The notes: a model not told the origin generated them from the sequence alone. Shown: positions 18,344 to 30,264, counted from the stretch's first letter. The stretch is 64,000 bases of DNA from Hepsetus odoe (GCA_017165825.1 CM029384.1:22432781-22496780); one strand, 5' to 3'. Numbers and translations: made by a program.

Positions 18344-21300
18344 TGGCCTGATTTCCTAGGAATTACTGTCCCGGTGTTTTACGAGGAAAATTCATCTAGC
18401 AGTGCAGGACAGAGAGAGGAAATTTGCAGTCTGCTGGAATGACGGGTGTCAAAATTAATCCCGGATTATGGATTTAAATCTTCCGAAAAATCAATCAAAG
18501 CTGAGAGTGGGGCTATCTCACGAGGGACACGACCCGGTCTGACCTTCAGCGCACACAACCGGCTGTAACCTGCAATAAACCTACAGGCAAAATGGTTAAC
18601 CTCTAGCACTGGGACGCAGAGAGAGAGATGACATGTCAGTAAGGGTGATGCCTGGGGAAACTGTTGGATTTATCTTCTCTGATACAGAAATGAGGCAAAA
18701 TTCCCCCCTTAGGCTGTTTAACAGCCAACCGTACACTGTCCGTGGTGTCTCTGCTCATGGCGCGACCACATTGACCTTAAAATGAGGTCACACCGTTCCA
18801 CACTGATGCTCAGCTTTTGTCTTGAGCATATCTCTGAATAGATTTTAGATCTTGATTGAGTTATGGTGACAGTGGATGGATGCTGTAGTGAATTCTCACT
18901 CATGGACTAAAACCAGCGCTCAGTCCATCTAGCGTTTGTCTCAGAAAGCAAAAGAAGAAAATGAAATGTGGAGATTTAAATGATCCTTCACATTGTTGCC
19001 ATGATTTGTGCATCATTAATCCTGTGTCGGGCTCCTGTCCTAGAGAGTGCCACGGTAGCACTGTTCCCTCATAGCTAAGGCGAGCGCTCACTTTTTGATA
19101 CTCTTTCTGTCTGGATACCACATGAGATTGAACCATTTTCCATTGTGTCCTTCAAAATCTTACCTCCTTATTTTCCTAATAAACTAATTTTGTTTCAAAT
19201 AAAAACTTCCCGGAAAAGCCTAGAAAGTCATCTGTGTCCTCTGCGTCCTTCTGTCGATCTTCTGACTGGAAGCGATTGGACTGATCCGAACAACAGATCC
19301 ACTCTGTCCAGTTCCAGAAGATCTCCAAGATGAACATATACAAATCTACAAATCTAGGAGCAATGATTTGAGAACAGGACGGGGTTCTCAGGACAAGATA
19401 GATCCTGGAGATATCTTGACACAGCTAAATTTACACTACACTGATTATCTTCCTTCTTTATCTCCTTACTTCTTACCCATGGTTTCACCAAAAGCCTCAA
19501 CGCTGCATCAGAGTTCTGATGTCCTCTAAGTGGGCTGCTTACGCACCTTCAAACTTTATTGTCCTCTCATGCTTCCTCGCTAAGCCGTCCTCCTCCGTGG
19601 TGTCCCCTTGCACTTATTGAGCCACACCTACGACACCCTGGAGAGGAAGTGTCTGCCAAGAGCCTGATTACCGCTCCCTCATAAAAGAAGGGGTAGGGCG
19701 GAGATGGAGAAAAAACCCTCACTATTGACCTTCATCGCTTTCTCTCTTAAGCAATGCATTAATTTATTAATTATTCTCCTCCCCCAGTGCTTCGCTGTAT
19801 TTCTCGATTGATCCCCCGATCCACCAGTGGATGTGTCGTTCAATTTCAATTTCGCTCCGTGATCTATTTCTGGGATCAATGCCTGTACATGCAGGTGGGC
19901 TGTGAATGAAGAGATATTGAGGTGGGACCACTATGGAGATAGAAATCGATGGAGGCAAATGAAGGGATGCTGGTGGGTTTGTGGGGGAACGGTGGGACCG
20001 TCACACCTCACAATAAGTGAAGGCTGGGTGCGACGGGCTACAAATGAAACGTCTTCACAAGCTCGGAGAGGAAATTGAACTTCAAAAAGTTTGTTTTGCA
20101 AACCTGATGTGGCTGGAGAAGGTTCTGGGTTCGATTCCCAGCCAGAGAGGCCTTTGTTTGATTTAACTCTGGATGTGGGATTCCACCCAGGATGTTAGGC
20201 TGGTGGTGATAAATCCCAAAGAGTGAATGTGTGGAATAGAACTGGCAACCTGTTCAGGGTGTTTCTTTTCCCTGTAGAAACTAAAATTAACTCTAGATCT
20301 CTCCAACATGAATTCATTTCCATAAATCCCATTCAGTCTACAGGCATTCAGGCTGACACTTTAGTAAGTGCGTATTTTAAAATGCTGGACAGCAAATCAG
20401 AACAGAGATGGACAAATCAGTCAAAGGGTGCTTTAAAAATGGACATTTTAGGGGACATAAAGCCACAAATGTTAGAAGTGCGAGACCTTTTTAAGAAACT
20501 GGATTCATTTAAAGGGGCAACGCGGTCGCTCCTGAACAATAGACCCTAGTTAAACCCCCTTCAGGGGAAAGCCTGGGTCAAAAAGTCTTCACGCTGATGG
20601 CGTGGACAGTCTTGTCCATGGTCAGCATAGTCTGCAGTCCCACCTTGACAAAAGCAAAGTACTGCAGGAAACGTTAACAACTCCTGGACAATGAACGTCC
20701 TCTCCGAGAGCGTCCACTCTAAAGCCCGCTTGATAAAGCCAGCAAACAATTCAGAGTAGCTCTTGAGGAGAAAAAAAAAAGTCTCTAGCTGGAAGTCGAC
20801 AGCGTTTATATCAAAGCTTTTAAAGCGGGTGGGTTTTCTCCACCTCTCTCCTGTATTTCTCCTTTTCCTACCCCCCCATTTGCTTTTATTTTATTCAGTG
20901 TCTGCTTTTTCCTCTTTCTTTTCATCCACTCACTGTTTACTGTTCCTACTCTCACCAGGTCATGAGGTCTGCAGGTTCAGGACAATAGATGGATGGAGTC
21001 CATGAGAAGGGAGAATAGAGAAATGGAGTGAGAAAGCAATATAATGCAAGTGTTTGTGGTTCGCGTAGGTGAGGTCTCTGCCCTTTACCTGCATGTAAGA
21101 AATGGGACAGGGCCTTATTTCCTGCATTTAGCCTTACTTGAGTGTCCCTTTGGCCCTTGGAAACTGGCACAATTTGAACAGTCCCAAGAAGTGATGCCCT
21201 TCATGAACCCAATCAGCAGTTGCTGATGAGTTATGAGTAAACAGATGGGACGCTTTTCTGCTGGTCGTTTCCAAGACAGTGTCCACGGCTTCCTCCACAA

Positions 21301-21470
21301 CTTCAGTGGCATTTTGATCCAAAGCATCACCAAATAAAAAAAGGGGCCGCTACCCAACCAATCTGGACTGGGACACTCACCTACGGACCATTACCGTCTT
21401 TATACTTTTGGCACCAGAACCCCAAGTTTCTGCAGGTGACCGTCCCTGTAAATACGCAAAGAAAGTTGAA
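18344..21470. other. Long unique stretch, no gene recognised
   Basis: About 3.1 kb without clear mobile elements. Small open frames (for example 20223-20549 plus and 21134-21322 minus) have no recognisable domains. A T-arm-like word ggttcgattcccagcc at about 20127-20143 has no matching A box. A pyrimidine-rich patch lies at 20830-20930. Confidence 0.4.
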
Positions 21471-21471
21471 T

Positions 21472-21516
21472 TTACATTTAGGACATTCAGCAGATGCTCT
21501 TATCCAGAGCAAATTC
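21472..21516 (+). repeat. Short dispersed fish motif
   Basis: tttacatttaggacattcag then cagatgctcttatccagagc matches, in opposite orientation, the segment at 43976-44012. The motif (gcagacgctcttatccagag type) recurs widely in teleost genomes. Its parent element is not identified here. Confidence 0.5.
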
Positions 21517-21587
21517 CTCTTCCTGCGGTTTTTGCTTCAAAACCATATGACGGCAGTGCTGGAGGTGGGATCTGAATGCTTGGATTT

Positions 21588-21786
21588 GCATGGTGGCCTA
21601 GTGGTTAGGGAGTTGGTCCCCGGATCGGAAGACAGTACCGTCCCCATCACTGCTCCCCGGGAGCTTTCATTAGCTGCCCCTTGCTGAGCGTGTGAGTTAA
21701 ATGCAGAGGTGTAATTTCGTTGTGGTTCACTGTGTGCTGTGCTGTACTCACAATGACGAGAATAGTCACTTTCACTTCACTTTTTC
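21588..21786 (+). mobile_element. CACTTT-tailed SINE with internal deletion
   Basis: Head ggtggcctagtggttaggg is present. The B-box-to-core segment is deleted (gatcggaagacagtaccg), and the tail runs tcactttcacttcactttt. Confidence 0.85.
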
Positions 21787-21837
21787 AACCGAAATGGGTG
21801 AACGTCCTTGCATTCGTTTGCGTTTCTCTACATTTAC

Positions 21838-21963
21838 CAGGGCAGTGGTAAGGGTTCTGAAGTTTGAGGGCTTGAGTCCCAGACAGCAGGTTGCTCTGAG
21901 GCACCCTTGAGCAAGGTACCGTCCCCATCACTGCTCCCCAACGCATGGCTGCAGCACGGTTTT
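21838..21963 (+). mobile_element. CACTTT-family SINE, 3'-truncated
   Basis: Degenerate head, B-box-like gcttgagtcccagac, core cttgagcaaggtaccgtccc; it stops after the core. It lies only 52 bp after the previous copy. Confidence 0.75.
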
Positions 21964-22169
21964 TACCTTCCTTCCAATAACTGGGACACCACAATCCATG
22001 GGATTGGGTTTTTTGCGGAGAGGACCGCTGGGTGATCCTGCACTCCTTTGGTTAATAAAAGTGGACAGTAATTCAGGCCTCAAGGTGGAGTTAAATTCTG
22101 ATTTATTTTGCTCGTTTTTTTTTTTTATATCCATTCATTTTTGAATCAGTGAGATAAATGCATTTGGAG

Positions 22170-22750
22170 ATTTTACTGCTTGACTATGAATCAAGACTTG
22201 GTGCCTATTGCTACTAACGCTGCACAAGTCAACATCGGCATCATTCTCAACGTCGTTTGCACAGCAGACAGGGGCGAAACGATGTCCAGATTGGTGCAGA
22301 ATGAGGTTGGAAGGAGAAGGAGCTCCAGACTGGCCGGCGGGGCCACGAGTTTCGGAGCCATTATGAATTTTATGGGAAGCTATAAAGATGAAACTGACTG
22401 CGCTTGTTGCCCTCTGGGGTCATGGTTTTTTTAATCTTTTTTTTTTTTGCGTCCAAAACGCGAGTATCTCATGGGTAACTAGGTGTTCTTCTCAACCCCG
22501 AAGCCTCAATTAAATATTTGCAAATTTGTCTTCGCTCCAGATGCTGGTATGAAGCCCACCCTCCGCAATTATCCCACCTCATGAAGTTAAGCTGGCTTCA
22601 ATTAGGTCCTGTTTGATCTTCATTCTCCGGCTGGGCTCTGCTAGCAGTATTAATGAGGCTGTTCAGTGTCAGCACCTGTGGAGGGTGGAGCTCTGCCTGG
22701 CCCTAATTAGAGACTAATTAGGGATAATCTGGGCTTCGTAATGAGCCAGG
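22170..22750. promoter_or_regulatory. Non-repetitive block, candidate conserved non-coding DNA
   Basis: A cluster of homeodomain-type words: ctcaattaaatatttgcaaa, ccctaattagagactaatta and gcagtattaatgaggctg. No repeat or coding signal was recognised at 22480-22750. Confidence 0.3.
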
Positions 22751-22766
22751 TGTGCCAGAGAGCATG

Positions 22767-22768
<2 letters not shown>

Positions 22769-22853
<85 letters not shown>

Positions 22854-22935
22854 TTTGAGCATCTCCTCTCACCTTCACTTAATGTGGAAACGAAAAGGAA
22901 AGTCATGGAAGTGGAGAAGCACGCAGACGAGAGGA

Positions 22936-22984
<49 letters not shown>
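22769..22984. repeat. (GT)n-(GA)n compound and a second (GT)n
   Basis: (GT)n at 22771-22808, (GA)n at 22809-22850, and (GT)n at 22939-22983. Confidence 0.95.
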
Positions 22985-22985
<1 letters not shown>

Positions 22986-23687
22986 TCACTTGGGTGAGGG
23001 ATGGTGTATATATAGAGAAAGAGAGAGAGATGGAATGAGATAAAGAGCAAAATGGAATGTGAGAGAAAGAGAGAAGCTGGAGAGAAGGAGCGAGTGAGAG
23101 AAAAGAAGAGAGAGATGGAACAAGAAACTGAAGGAGATGACCGAGAGAGAGAGGGAATAAGAGAGACATGTAGGAGTGCTGGAGATGGAATGAGAGAGGA
23201 GTGAGTGGTGGTAACGGAGAGGGAAAGAGAGAGAGCGTAATGAGAGAGAAAGAGAGAGCTGGAATGAGAAAAGGGGGGAGACGGAGACAAAGTTGGAATG
23301 AGAGAGAAGGAGGGGTAGTGAGCGATGAAGAGAGTGAGTGAGACGGAGAAAGAGGAATGAGGAAGGGGGTCAGAAAGAGAGATGGAACAAGACAGAAGGA
23401 GGGAGAGAGAGCGAGAGATGCAGGCATGTGGGAGCTGAGATGAGAAAGAAGGAGCAAGTGGTGGTCAAAGAGGGAGAAAGAGAGGGATGGAACAAGAAAA
23501 GGGGGAGGCCGAGCCAGAGAGAAAAATGGAATGAGCGAGAGGGAGAGAAAGGGAACGAGAGAGTGATGGAACAAGAGAAAGAGAGAGAAAAAGATGGGTA
23601 AAAGGATATGAATGAGAATGGGGAAGTAAAGGGAGAGTGGCGTAAAACAAGCGAGAGAAGGCAGGCAGAGAGTGAAGGAGAGAGGGA

Positions 23688-23690
<3 letters not shown>
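22985..23690. repeat. Degenerate purine (GA) minisatellite
   Basis: About 700 bp of A/G-rich plus strand. Words tggaatgaga (about 23031, 23188, 23261, 23294, 23527) and tggaacaag (about 23117, 23382, 23478, 23568) recur among gagaga runs. On the minus strand it resembles the polypyrimidine tracts elsewhere. Confidence 0.7.
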
Positions 23691-23735
<45 letters not shown>

Positions 23736-23938
23736 GTGATGGTCAGATTAGCAGTAAGAAGCGGAGTTAAAGGTGAGCTGATACACGGATTACAGGAATC
23801 CTCCTGACCGGCCCAGCGGCCATTAAAGCAAAACTAATTACAGAGCAATGACCCTGAAGAGCCTCCACCACGGCCTCCATCAAGGGCCTGCGAAGAGAGC
23901 GAGAGAGCGAGAGAGCGCGCGCGAGAGAGAGAGAGACA
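23691..23938. repeat. (GT)n and (GAGAGC)n-like microsatellites
   Basis: (GT)n at 23692-23731. A gagagcgagagagcg run with gcgcgcgc lies at 23897-23936. About 160 bp of unique DNA sits between them. Confidence 0.9.
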
Positions 23939-24644
23939 GAGCACTAAAACCTGGTTAATTCATTTTTCTTTCACGCAGGTTACAGGAAAACCTGTAAATA
24001 AGCCCCATTGTTGCGTTTACGTGACGAGATGATGATCTTTGGAGAATCTTTTATCCTCTTTATCTTCCTGAACCTGAACATGCACGAATGGGAACACAAG
24101 GAGGGTCACGTTTTATTGTTGCTCGTATTAAACCGATAATAAGCGCTTCCCGACGCGAGCGGCGCTCTGAATGAGCTCACGTGGAAAATCTCACAAAGCA
24201 TCCACAATAATAGAGGCCTTGTGCTTCTCTTCTGCGCTGATGGAAACGAGTGTGCACACAGAGCTGGTTTTCCACTCATGACGGGCCGTAAACAATTCCA
24301 ATGCTGGGATCCGAAGTCAGACCTTAGAGTCTATGTGCTGATAGCGTTTTATTGCACAATACCAGTCCTTTACTGCTCCTGCTATCAGTCTGGTTTCTGT
24401 GGAAAGAATATTTATAGTAACTTTGTTCAAAACTCTAGTAAATACAATCTCAGCGAAACTTTTTCTTCCCAGCCAATGAAAAAGGATAGAAAGTCTCCTT
24501 TTGAAGGACATTTCAGATCATTCGGACCACTACAGCCTCCATCTGCAATAAAAGCAATCTACTGAAAATATTGAACATTGTCTTCACTGAACATCAATAC
24601 ACACCTTTTCTCCATCGTCCACTCTCCCTTCCTTCTCTCTTACA
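23939..24644. other. Unique sequence
   Basis: Non-repetitive. A 114-codon open frame at 24221-24565 has no recognised domain. Confidence 0.45.
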
Positions 24645-24873
24645 AGGGGCATAGGTGGCCTAGTGTTTAGAGGGCTAGGCCCAGGGGTCAGAAGGTCGTG
24701 GGTTCAAATCCCAGACCAATAGGTTGCCCTGAGGTACCCTTGAGCAAGGGACCGTCCCTATCACCACTCCCCGGGCACTGGATATGGCTGCCCGCTGCTG
24801 CACAGTGTGGGTTTAATGCAGAGGATGTGTTTCGGCTTGGTTTGCCGCGAGTGAGTCACTTTCAGTTTCACTT
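24645..24873 (+). mobile_element. CACTTT-tailed SINE, near full length (reference copy)
   Basis: This copy shows the family layout. A tRNA-like head carries an A box (tggcctagtgt, 24656-24666) and a B box (ggttcaaatcc, 24701-24711) for RNA polymerase III. A conserved core follows (cctgaggtacccttgagcaa, accgtcc, ctccccgggc), then a body with 'ggatatggctgcccgctgct', and a 3' tail of cacttt repeats. The core resembles the central domain of V-SINE-type elements of fish. SINEs encode no protein and rely on a partner LINE, which is unidentified here. Consensus length is about 240 bp. Confidence 0.9.
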
Positions 24874-25035
24874 ACCTCACCGATGGACGCGCCATGGGGC
24901 CTTTCTGTGTGTTTTTGTCCATATAGGCTGATGCTGATGGGAAGTCTGTACAGATTTCACGGGTAAAAATGGACACCAGCTGGGAAGCAGACCATGAACT
25001 TCCTCGCAGCATCAGCACGCTGCCAGACTTTTGAT

Positions 25036-25331
25036 TTTGAAAATGAGTATATTAGAGGGACAGCCCAGGTTAGTCCTTTTGGAGACAGTTAGAGTGCGTT
25101 GGTTGGGCGTGTCCAGAGGAGAGACGAGGATTATATCGGGAGGAGGATGCTGAAGATGGAGCTGCCGGGAAAGAGGAAAAGAGGAAGACCAAAGAGGAGG
25201 TTTATGGACGTGGTGGGAGAGGACATGCGGGTGGTCGGTTTGAAGGAGGAAGATGCAGAGTCGCGGAAGAAATGGAGACGGATGATCCGCTGTGACGACC
25301 CCTAAACGGGAGCAGCCAGAAGAAGAAGTAA
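25036..25331 (+). pseudogene. RTE-like LINE ORF 3' end
   Basis: The C-terminal end of a non-LTR retrotransposon polyprotein. It starts with NEYIRGTAQV (25036), is broken by a shift or stop near 25090, then stays open from 25099: VQRRDEDYIGRRML, GKRKRGRPKRRFMDVV, RRMIRCDDP and a TAA at 25303. The short 3' end gggagcagccagaagaagaag follows. I assign it to the RTE-type fish elements by recognition. It is 5'-truncated, as most LINE copies are, and non-functional. Confidence 0.75.
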
Positions 25332-26038
25332 CTTCAAAAAGATCTGGGCAGAAAGAGCAAAAAGGCTTCGTCCCTACAAGACATAAAACCTACAGTTAAA
25401 TCAGCGTGCAACAGGAACTGGAGTCTAACAGGAAATCGTTGCCACATGTTGATTTGCATGGTAAGATCTGTGTTTACTACGCAGTTTCTGCAGGTGGCCT
25501 CCTAAAGACGGTGATGAAATGCATCCACGATTAATATTTTCTTTGCTTTTCGAAACCTTGTGCACGAAAGGTCATGAAGCATGTCTGGTTTGCATGCCTT
25601 ACCGTTTGTCACCATAATATGTACAGTATTGAGCCTGACATTTATAAGATGCTTGACCCGGAATTGCTCTTTTGGAAAAAAACATGGTCTAACATGTCTC
25701 AACCTGAAGCCAACGTCCTTTGATGGGGAAATTAAACCGTCCACGGTTATTTGCACCACTCCTGCCTTCGCAGAACCTCCTGTCATTTTCCCTCAACCTT
25801 TTAAAAGCAATCAATACTTCATAAGAGGGTGAAACAGCCCAACCGCGCTGTCCCGGGCACAGCTTTGATTAAAGCATCGCTCAGTGCCTGCCAAGGCCCT
25901 TAGCCTTTATTTATTTGCTCAGTTTTCTCCCAGTTTTGCTGTGGCTGTTTCCCAAAGTCTTGGACAGTTTGGGTCAGGTCCAGTGTGTCCAGTTGAGGCC
26001 AGCCAGGCTTTGTGGTACCTACCAAGTATTGCTGACAG
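25332..26038. other. Unique sequence
   Basis: No gene or repeat recognised. Confidence 0.45.
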
Positions 26039-26254
26039 TATCCCATACCAGTAGGTCGCCCTGAGGCATCCATGAGCAAGCTACCGTCCCCGTCACTGCT
26101 CCCCGGGCGCTTTCAATAGCTGCCGCCTGCTGCACATGTGTTTGTGTGTGGGTAAAATGCAGAGGTCTAATTTCGTTGTGGCTCACTGTGTGCGGCGCTG
26201 TGTTTCACAATGACGTGACTAGTCACTTTCGCTTCACTTTCACTTTGACTGACA
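26039..26254 (+). mobile_element. CACTTT-tailed SINE, head truncated
   Basis: It begins at tatcccataccagtaggtcg. The core is gagcaagctaccgtccccg, the body is of the 'gctttcaatagctgcc' subfamily, and the tail is tcactttcgcttcacttt. Confidence 0.85.
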
Positions 26255-27749
26255 ATACTGAACCTAGCGAGTGAACCTAAGCTAAATTGTGACCTGTTTG
26301 CTGTTATCCTTTTTGGAAACATACACTTGTTTTTAAAGTCCTTTGCTGCAAAATCTGCATCTTCAGACAAGCTCCAGACCATGATTCCCCCTCAACCAAA
26401 GTCCAGTTAACACCCCTCCAGCCAATACTTGGCATTACGGTGATCATGAACTTGCATGGACCTCCTTCCATACCTTATTGGTTCCTCTTTTGACTGCAAT
26501 ATATGCTTCTGCACAGCCCTGCTCTGTGGACGAATGTGATCTATCGCTTCTTCACAACCCTCGGCTCTTCGGTACGACAGCATGCCGGCGTTGGTCCATG
26601 GTGCTTGATTTTACGTACCAGTTGGGAATGGATTATTCTCGAACTCAATAACTGTCCACATACCTTTGGCCATGCAGGGTGCTATGTTTCATTCTCAACC
26701 AGTCACATATCAGTAAGTGAAACCACATGAGGCAAATCTAATCTTAGCCAACGATAGCAGCTCCATGTCATTACCGTTGCATCAGATTAGCGTCAATTAT
26801 ACCCAAGCTGACCGCTGTCCATGTATATCTGCTGTGTGATGCTGTGCAGCTCACATCAAGCTGTTTAATGCATTTTATTCCGGTTCTGCCACACAAAGCC
26901 TGCTCAGCCCATTCAGAGCGATGCTTATATTAATTTTCCTAAGACGTTATAGTGTAATTGGAAATATTTTAATATATCTAAGGCTTTGTGGTTGCTATGG
27001 AGCGATGTCTAGACATCCATGGTGACCTGCTTGATTCACATGATCTTGACAGGCTGTTTAGTTGATCCAGACTAATTTCCCTGATTGCTATATTCCTTTA
27101 TGTTGCATGTTCTTGTCCCATGTTTCCCACCGACCTTGAGCTTCCAATCAGCCAACATGAAAAGCCGTGGCAAGTGAAGTGAATATTTTTATAATAGCAG
27201 CTGTCAAGATTTTATTGAAGATGTTAAGATGGAAGCTGGATGAATGGGCGAGTCTTTAAAGTGGGCATGTAGGAGTTGCAGCTGGGCTGTGGCGCAATGG
27301 GAGATGGTGGCCTGGTCTGAAGAACCAGGTTTTCTGCAGAAAGACAGATGTGATGCTGCCAGGTTGCACCATGGGAAAAGGAAAGCAAGTGGAAGCAGTG
27401 ATGATCTGCTTGGAAGTCTTCAGTCCTGGGTGACACTTTGACACCACGTACCTAAAAGAAAATACCACAGACCAAGTACACCCCCCCATGATGCTTCCCA
27501 ATGGCAGAAGTTCTGCCACACAGAAATGGTGTGAAGAAGTTCTCCTGGTTCCCTTAGATCTCAAAGTGCTGGACAAACTTGTTGATCCGTGAAACCCCTG
27601 CAACAAAATGTGCAATTTGACAAATTTGGTATACGTTCTTCCACCTTCTATGTTGATCATTACTCTGCCCTCATGTTCCTCATGGAACTGAGTAAATTAC
27701 TCAAAAACCAACACTGAAACACCCTCAACAAAGAAAGAATATCATTCTA
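26255..27749. other. Unique sequence
   Basis: About 1.5 kb with no gene, RNA or mobile element recognised. Overlapping open frames on both strands at 27224-27660 have no domain signature. Confidence 0.4.
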
Positions 27750-28054
27750 AGACTCGTTTTCTGAGCCGCTTGTCCTGATTAGGGTGGTGCTGGAGTCTAT
27801 CCCAGCTAGGTGGGACAACCTGGAGAGGTTGCCAGGCCATCACAGGGGAGACACATGGACAAACCCACTCACACAATCATCTCCAAGCTTCGGACGGTGG
27901 GACGAAACCGGTGCTCCTGCAGGAAACGCACACAGAAACGGGGAGAACATCTCAACTCCACACAAACAGGACCCGGCTCGTCCCATCAGGGAACTGAACC
28001 CAGGCCCCTTTCACTGTGAGGCGACGGCACTTCCCACTGCACCACCATGCCGCT
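27750..28054 (-). mobile_element. L2-tailed tRNA-derived SINE, near full length
   Basis: On the minus strand it reads: head gcggcatggtggtgcagtgg (A-box-like) with B-box-like gggttcagttccc; middle tgtgtggagttgagatgttc; tail ctgtgatggcctggcaacc and gctgggatagactccagc to gacaagcggctcagaaaa. This is the parent type of the tails at 6787, 9502 and 13805. Tails of this kind match L2-clade LINE 3' ends, so an L2 LINE is the likely mobiliser. Confidence 0.85.
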
Positions 28055-28089
28055 CCAGACTACTTTTCCATTTCGTTGTCCTTCAATAA

Positions 28090-28870
28090 TTACACATTTG
28101 TTTTTTCTTTAATCATCCCATCATTTCCTGCTCTCAGCAATCGGTGCTAATAATGAGTGATGTTACACAAGCGGCAACGAACGGGACCTGCTTCCATTAA
28201 AAACACCAGTCGTGCTCATGAAGCGAAAGCTTGTTAGCTGCCTACTGCACACGTGACAAGGAGAAGACGATGCAGGGAAAATTTAGACGATGACCTTCGA
28301 TATGTGCTTTCCAGAAAAATGCCAAACCTTATTCAATTAGTGTCCAAAATCAGAGCCGGCAAAGGTTTAGACAAACAAATCTCTCTTTCTGATTCTGTCC
28401 ATCACCCTGTTTCGCACGCACTGTTTTGATTTCTCGCAAAAAGAGCAAGAAAGCAGCAACGGCAATTAGCTGCGAAGTGATAACGAGCATGATGTATCTA
28501 ATTAAAAGCTGATGGAGTGAATCTGATATCCGTTTATTCTTGCTCGAGTTTAATGGTCGCGACCAGACAAATACATGCACGCGCACATCCTGGGGTCTGA
28601 CGAGCTTAATATTTTGAGATGAGCCTGCGTTAGCTGATATTAGTTATTAACATAAAGAGTAAGCCCACAAAAGCAAATGCTTTACATGTTCGACACGTTT
28701 CTGTTGATTTTAAAGAGGCTCGTGTTGTGAAATAGCCCTCGCTGCTGAGGCTGACGGCTCGGGCCGATGTGATCGATGCCTGCAGGGATGCTGTAAGACT
28801 TGGTAAGCTGCGGTTCAATTTGCTGATGAAAAATCGGGACTTCTCTTTAGAGGCCTAAAGTTGGGCTTTG
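28090..28870. promoter_or_regulatory. Non-repetitive block, candidate conserved non-coding DNA
   Basis: Unique DNA with ggcaattagctgcgaagtg, tgatgtatctaattaaaagc and aatcggtgctaataatgag. No coding pattern. Function is inferred from composition only. Confidence 0.25.
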
Positions 28871-28910
28871 TTAAACCCCGTTGCAGGATTAGTCTGTTTT
28901 GTTTGGCTTA

Positions 28911-29103
28911 GGGCAGCGGTGGCCTGGTGTTTAGGGACCAGGGTTGGAAGGTTGCGGGTTCGAATCCCAGACCACTAGGTTACTCTTGAGCAAGGTACCT
29001 TCCTCATCACTGCTCCCCGGTCGCCCCTACTGCTCGGCCGTGGGAGAGGTTTTATTCCATGGTGTTTCACGATGGTGGTCACTTTCACTTTCACATTTTC
29101 ACT
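28911..29103 (+). mobile_element. CACTTT-tailed SINE
   Basis: Clear head (gcagcggtggcctggtg) and perfect B box ggttcgaatcc, with shortened core and body. The tail is tcactttcactttcacatt. Confidence 0.9.
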
Positions 29104-29311
29104 CCTCAGCTGGATTGACTGAAATACTGGGCTGGGTTCTCAGACGTGGCCGAGACTTCTTCTCATTTTTTTGTTTCTCCTCTGTTGATCTGTGATCGAA
29201 ACATTGTGTTTCAGGATGACTGGAACTCTGTGTTTTTGCCCCTCACATCTGAGCTGGATCTGTTCGGAGAGTGTATTTTACAGAATTTCACATGCAGAAA
29301 GAGGGGGTGTG

Positions 29312-29317
29312 GGGATG

Positions 29318-29356
<39 letters not shown>

Positions 29357-29471
29357 CTCTCTCCACACCTGACATGAGGGGAAAATTAATTAAAACTTGT
29401 CTTATTAGCTCAAAGTTCTCATGAGGGTCCGGTTCTGCCCCGAAACACCACAATGACCTGAACTCACCTTC

Positions 29472-29518
<47 letters not shown>
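29312..29518. repeat. (CT)n and (CA)n microsatellites
   Basis: (CT)n at 29320-29354 and (CA)n at 29474-29517, with about 120 bp of unique DNA between. Confidence 0.95.
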
Positions 29519-29520
<2 letters not shown>

Positions 29521-29659
29521 GCCAGAGTTGTGTAATGTGATGAGATAATGAGAGGAGGGATCTGGGGAGATAAGTGAACAGTTCTGTGTGTTCCCTGAAG
29601 CATTGTAGCAGTGAAGATGGTTTTAAAGGTTAGAGAAAGCGCTTTAACCGACGCTCGCT

Positions 29660-29950
29660 CGACCGTCTTACGATGATCCCTCGCGAGTTTGAGGCGAGAA
29701 GGGCAGAACGAGAGAGCCGAGTGAGAGCTGAGGAGACAAAAGATGAGAAAAAAAGAAAGTGTCGAGAGAGTTTGAAGAGAAAAGAAGAAAAAACGCAAAG
29801 CAAGGAAGGACAGGGAAGAGAGAGAAAAGGATGCGTGGAAGGAGAGCGAGCAAGAGGGAAGAAGGGAGGGGGATGAAGTGGGAGAGAGAAAGAGGGAAAG
29901 ACAGTGAAGACAGGGGAGTTTGAGAAGAGAAAGAGAAGAAATAAATAGTT
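29660..29950. repeat. Purine-rich tract
   Basis: About 290 bp of A/G-rich plus strand (gagaaag, gaagaaaag), the strand inverse of the polypyrimidine tracts. The frames over it are low-complexity. Confidence 0.7.
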
Positions 29951-30050
29951 TTAAAGAGCTTCAAGAGAAAAAATGTCCTCTAGATGTGTCGTTTTTGTTG
30001 TGGTTGGAAACCTTGTTAGATTCAGGGATAGTGTGGAGAAAAAAAATAGT

Positions 30051-30261
30051 TTAGGAACTAAGCACCAGGATTAGAAAGTCATGGGTTCGAATACCAGACC
30101 AGTAGGTTCCCTTGAGCAAAGTACCGTCCCCATCACTGCTCCCTGGGTGCTGGATATGGCTGCCCCCTGCTGCACGGTGTGTGAGTTATAAGCAGAGGAT
30201 ATATTTCATTGTGGTTTCGCTGTGTGCTCAAAATGACAGTCACTTTCACTTTCACTTTCAC

Positions 30262-30264
<3 letters not shown>
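30051..30264 (+). mobile_element. CACTTT-tailed SINE leading into (CA)n
   Basis: Partial head, B box gggttcgaatacc, core ttgagcaaagtaccgtcccc and the 'ggatatggctgcccc' body. The tail cactttcactttcactttca runs directly into a (CA)n microsatellite. Confidence 0.9.

Noticed and set aside
20127..20143. tRNA T-arm-like word ggttcgattcccagcc
   Set aside because: No A box, acceptor stem or anticodon arm can be placed around it, so no tRNA gene.
20223..20549. 108-codon plus-strand open frame that looks protein-like
   Set aside because: No splice context, no recognised motif and no second copy; kept only as unique DNA.
22718..23574. Two long minus-strand open frames of 190 and 223 codons
   Set aside because: They translate GA/GT simple repeats on the complementary strand; low complexity, no domain.
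24656..24711. Intact A and B boxes suggesting a tRNA gene
   Set aside because: The spacing and following core belong to a SINE. The head does not fold as a full cloverleaf with an acceptor stem.
29211..29798. 195-codon minus-strand open frame
   Set aside because: Combines (CA)n, (CT)n and purine-tract translation; no domain.
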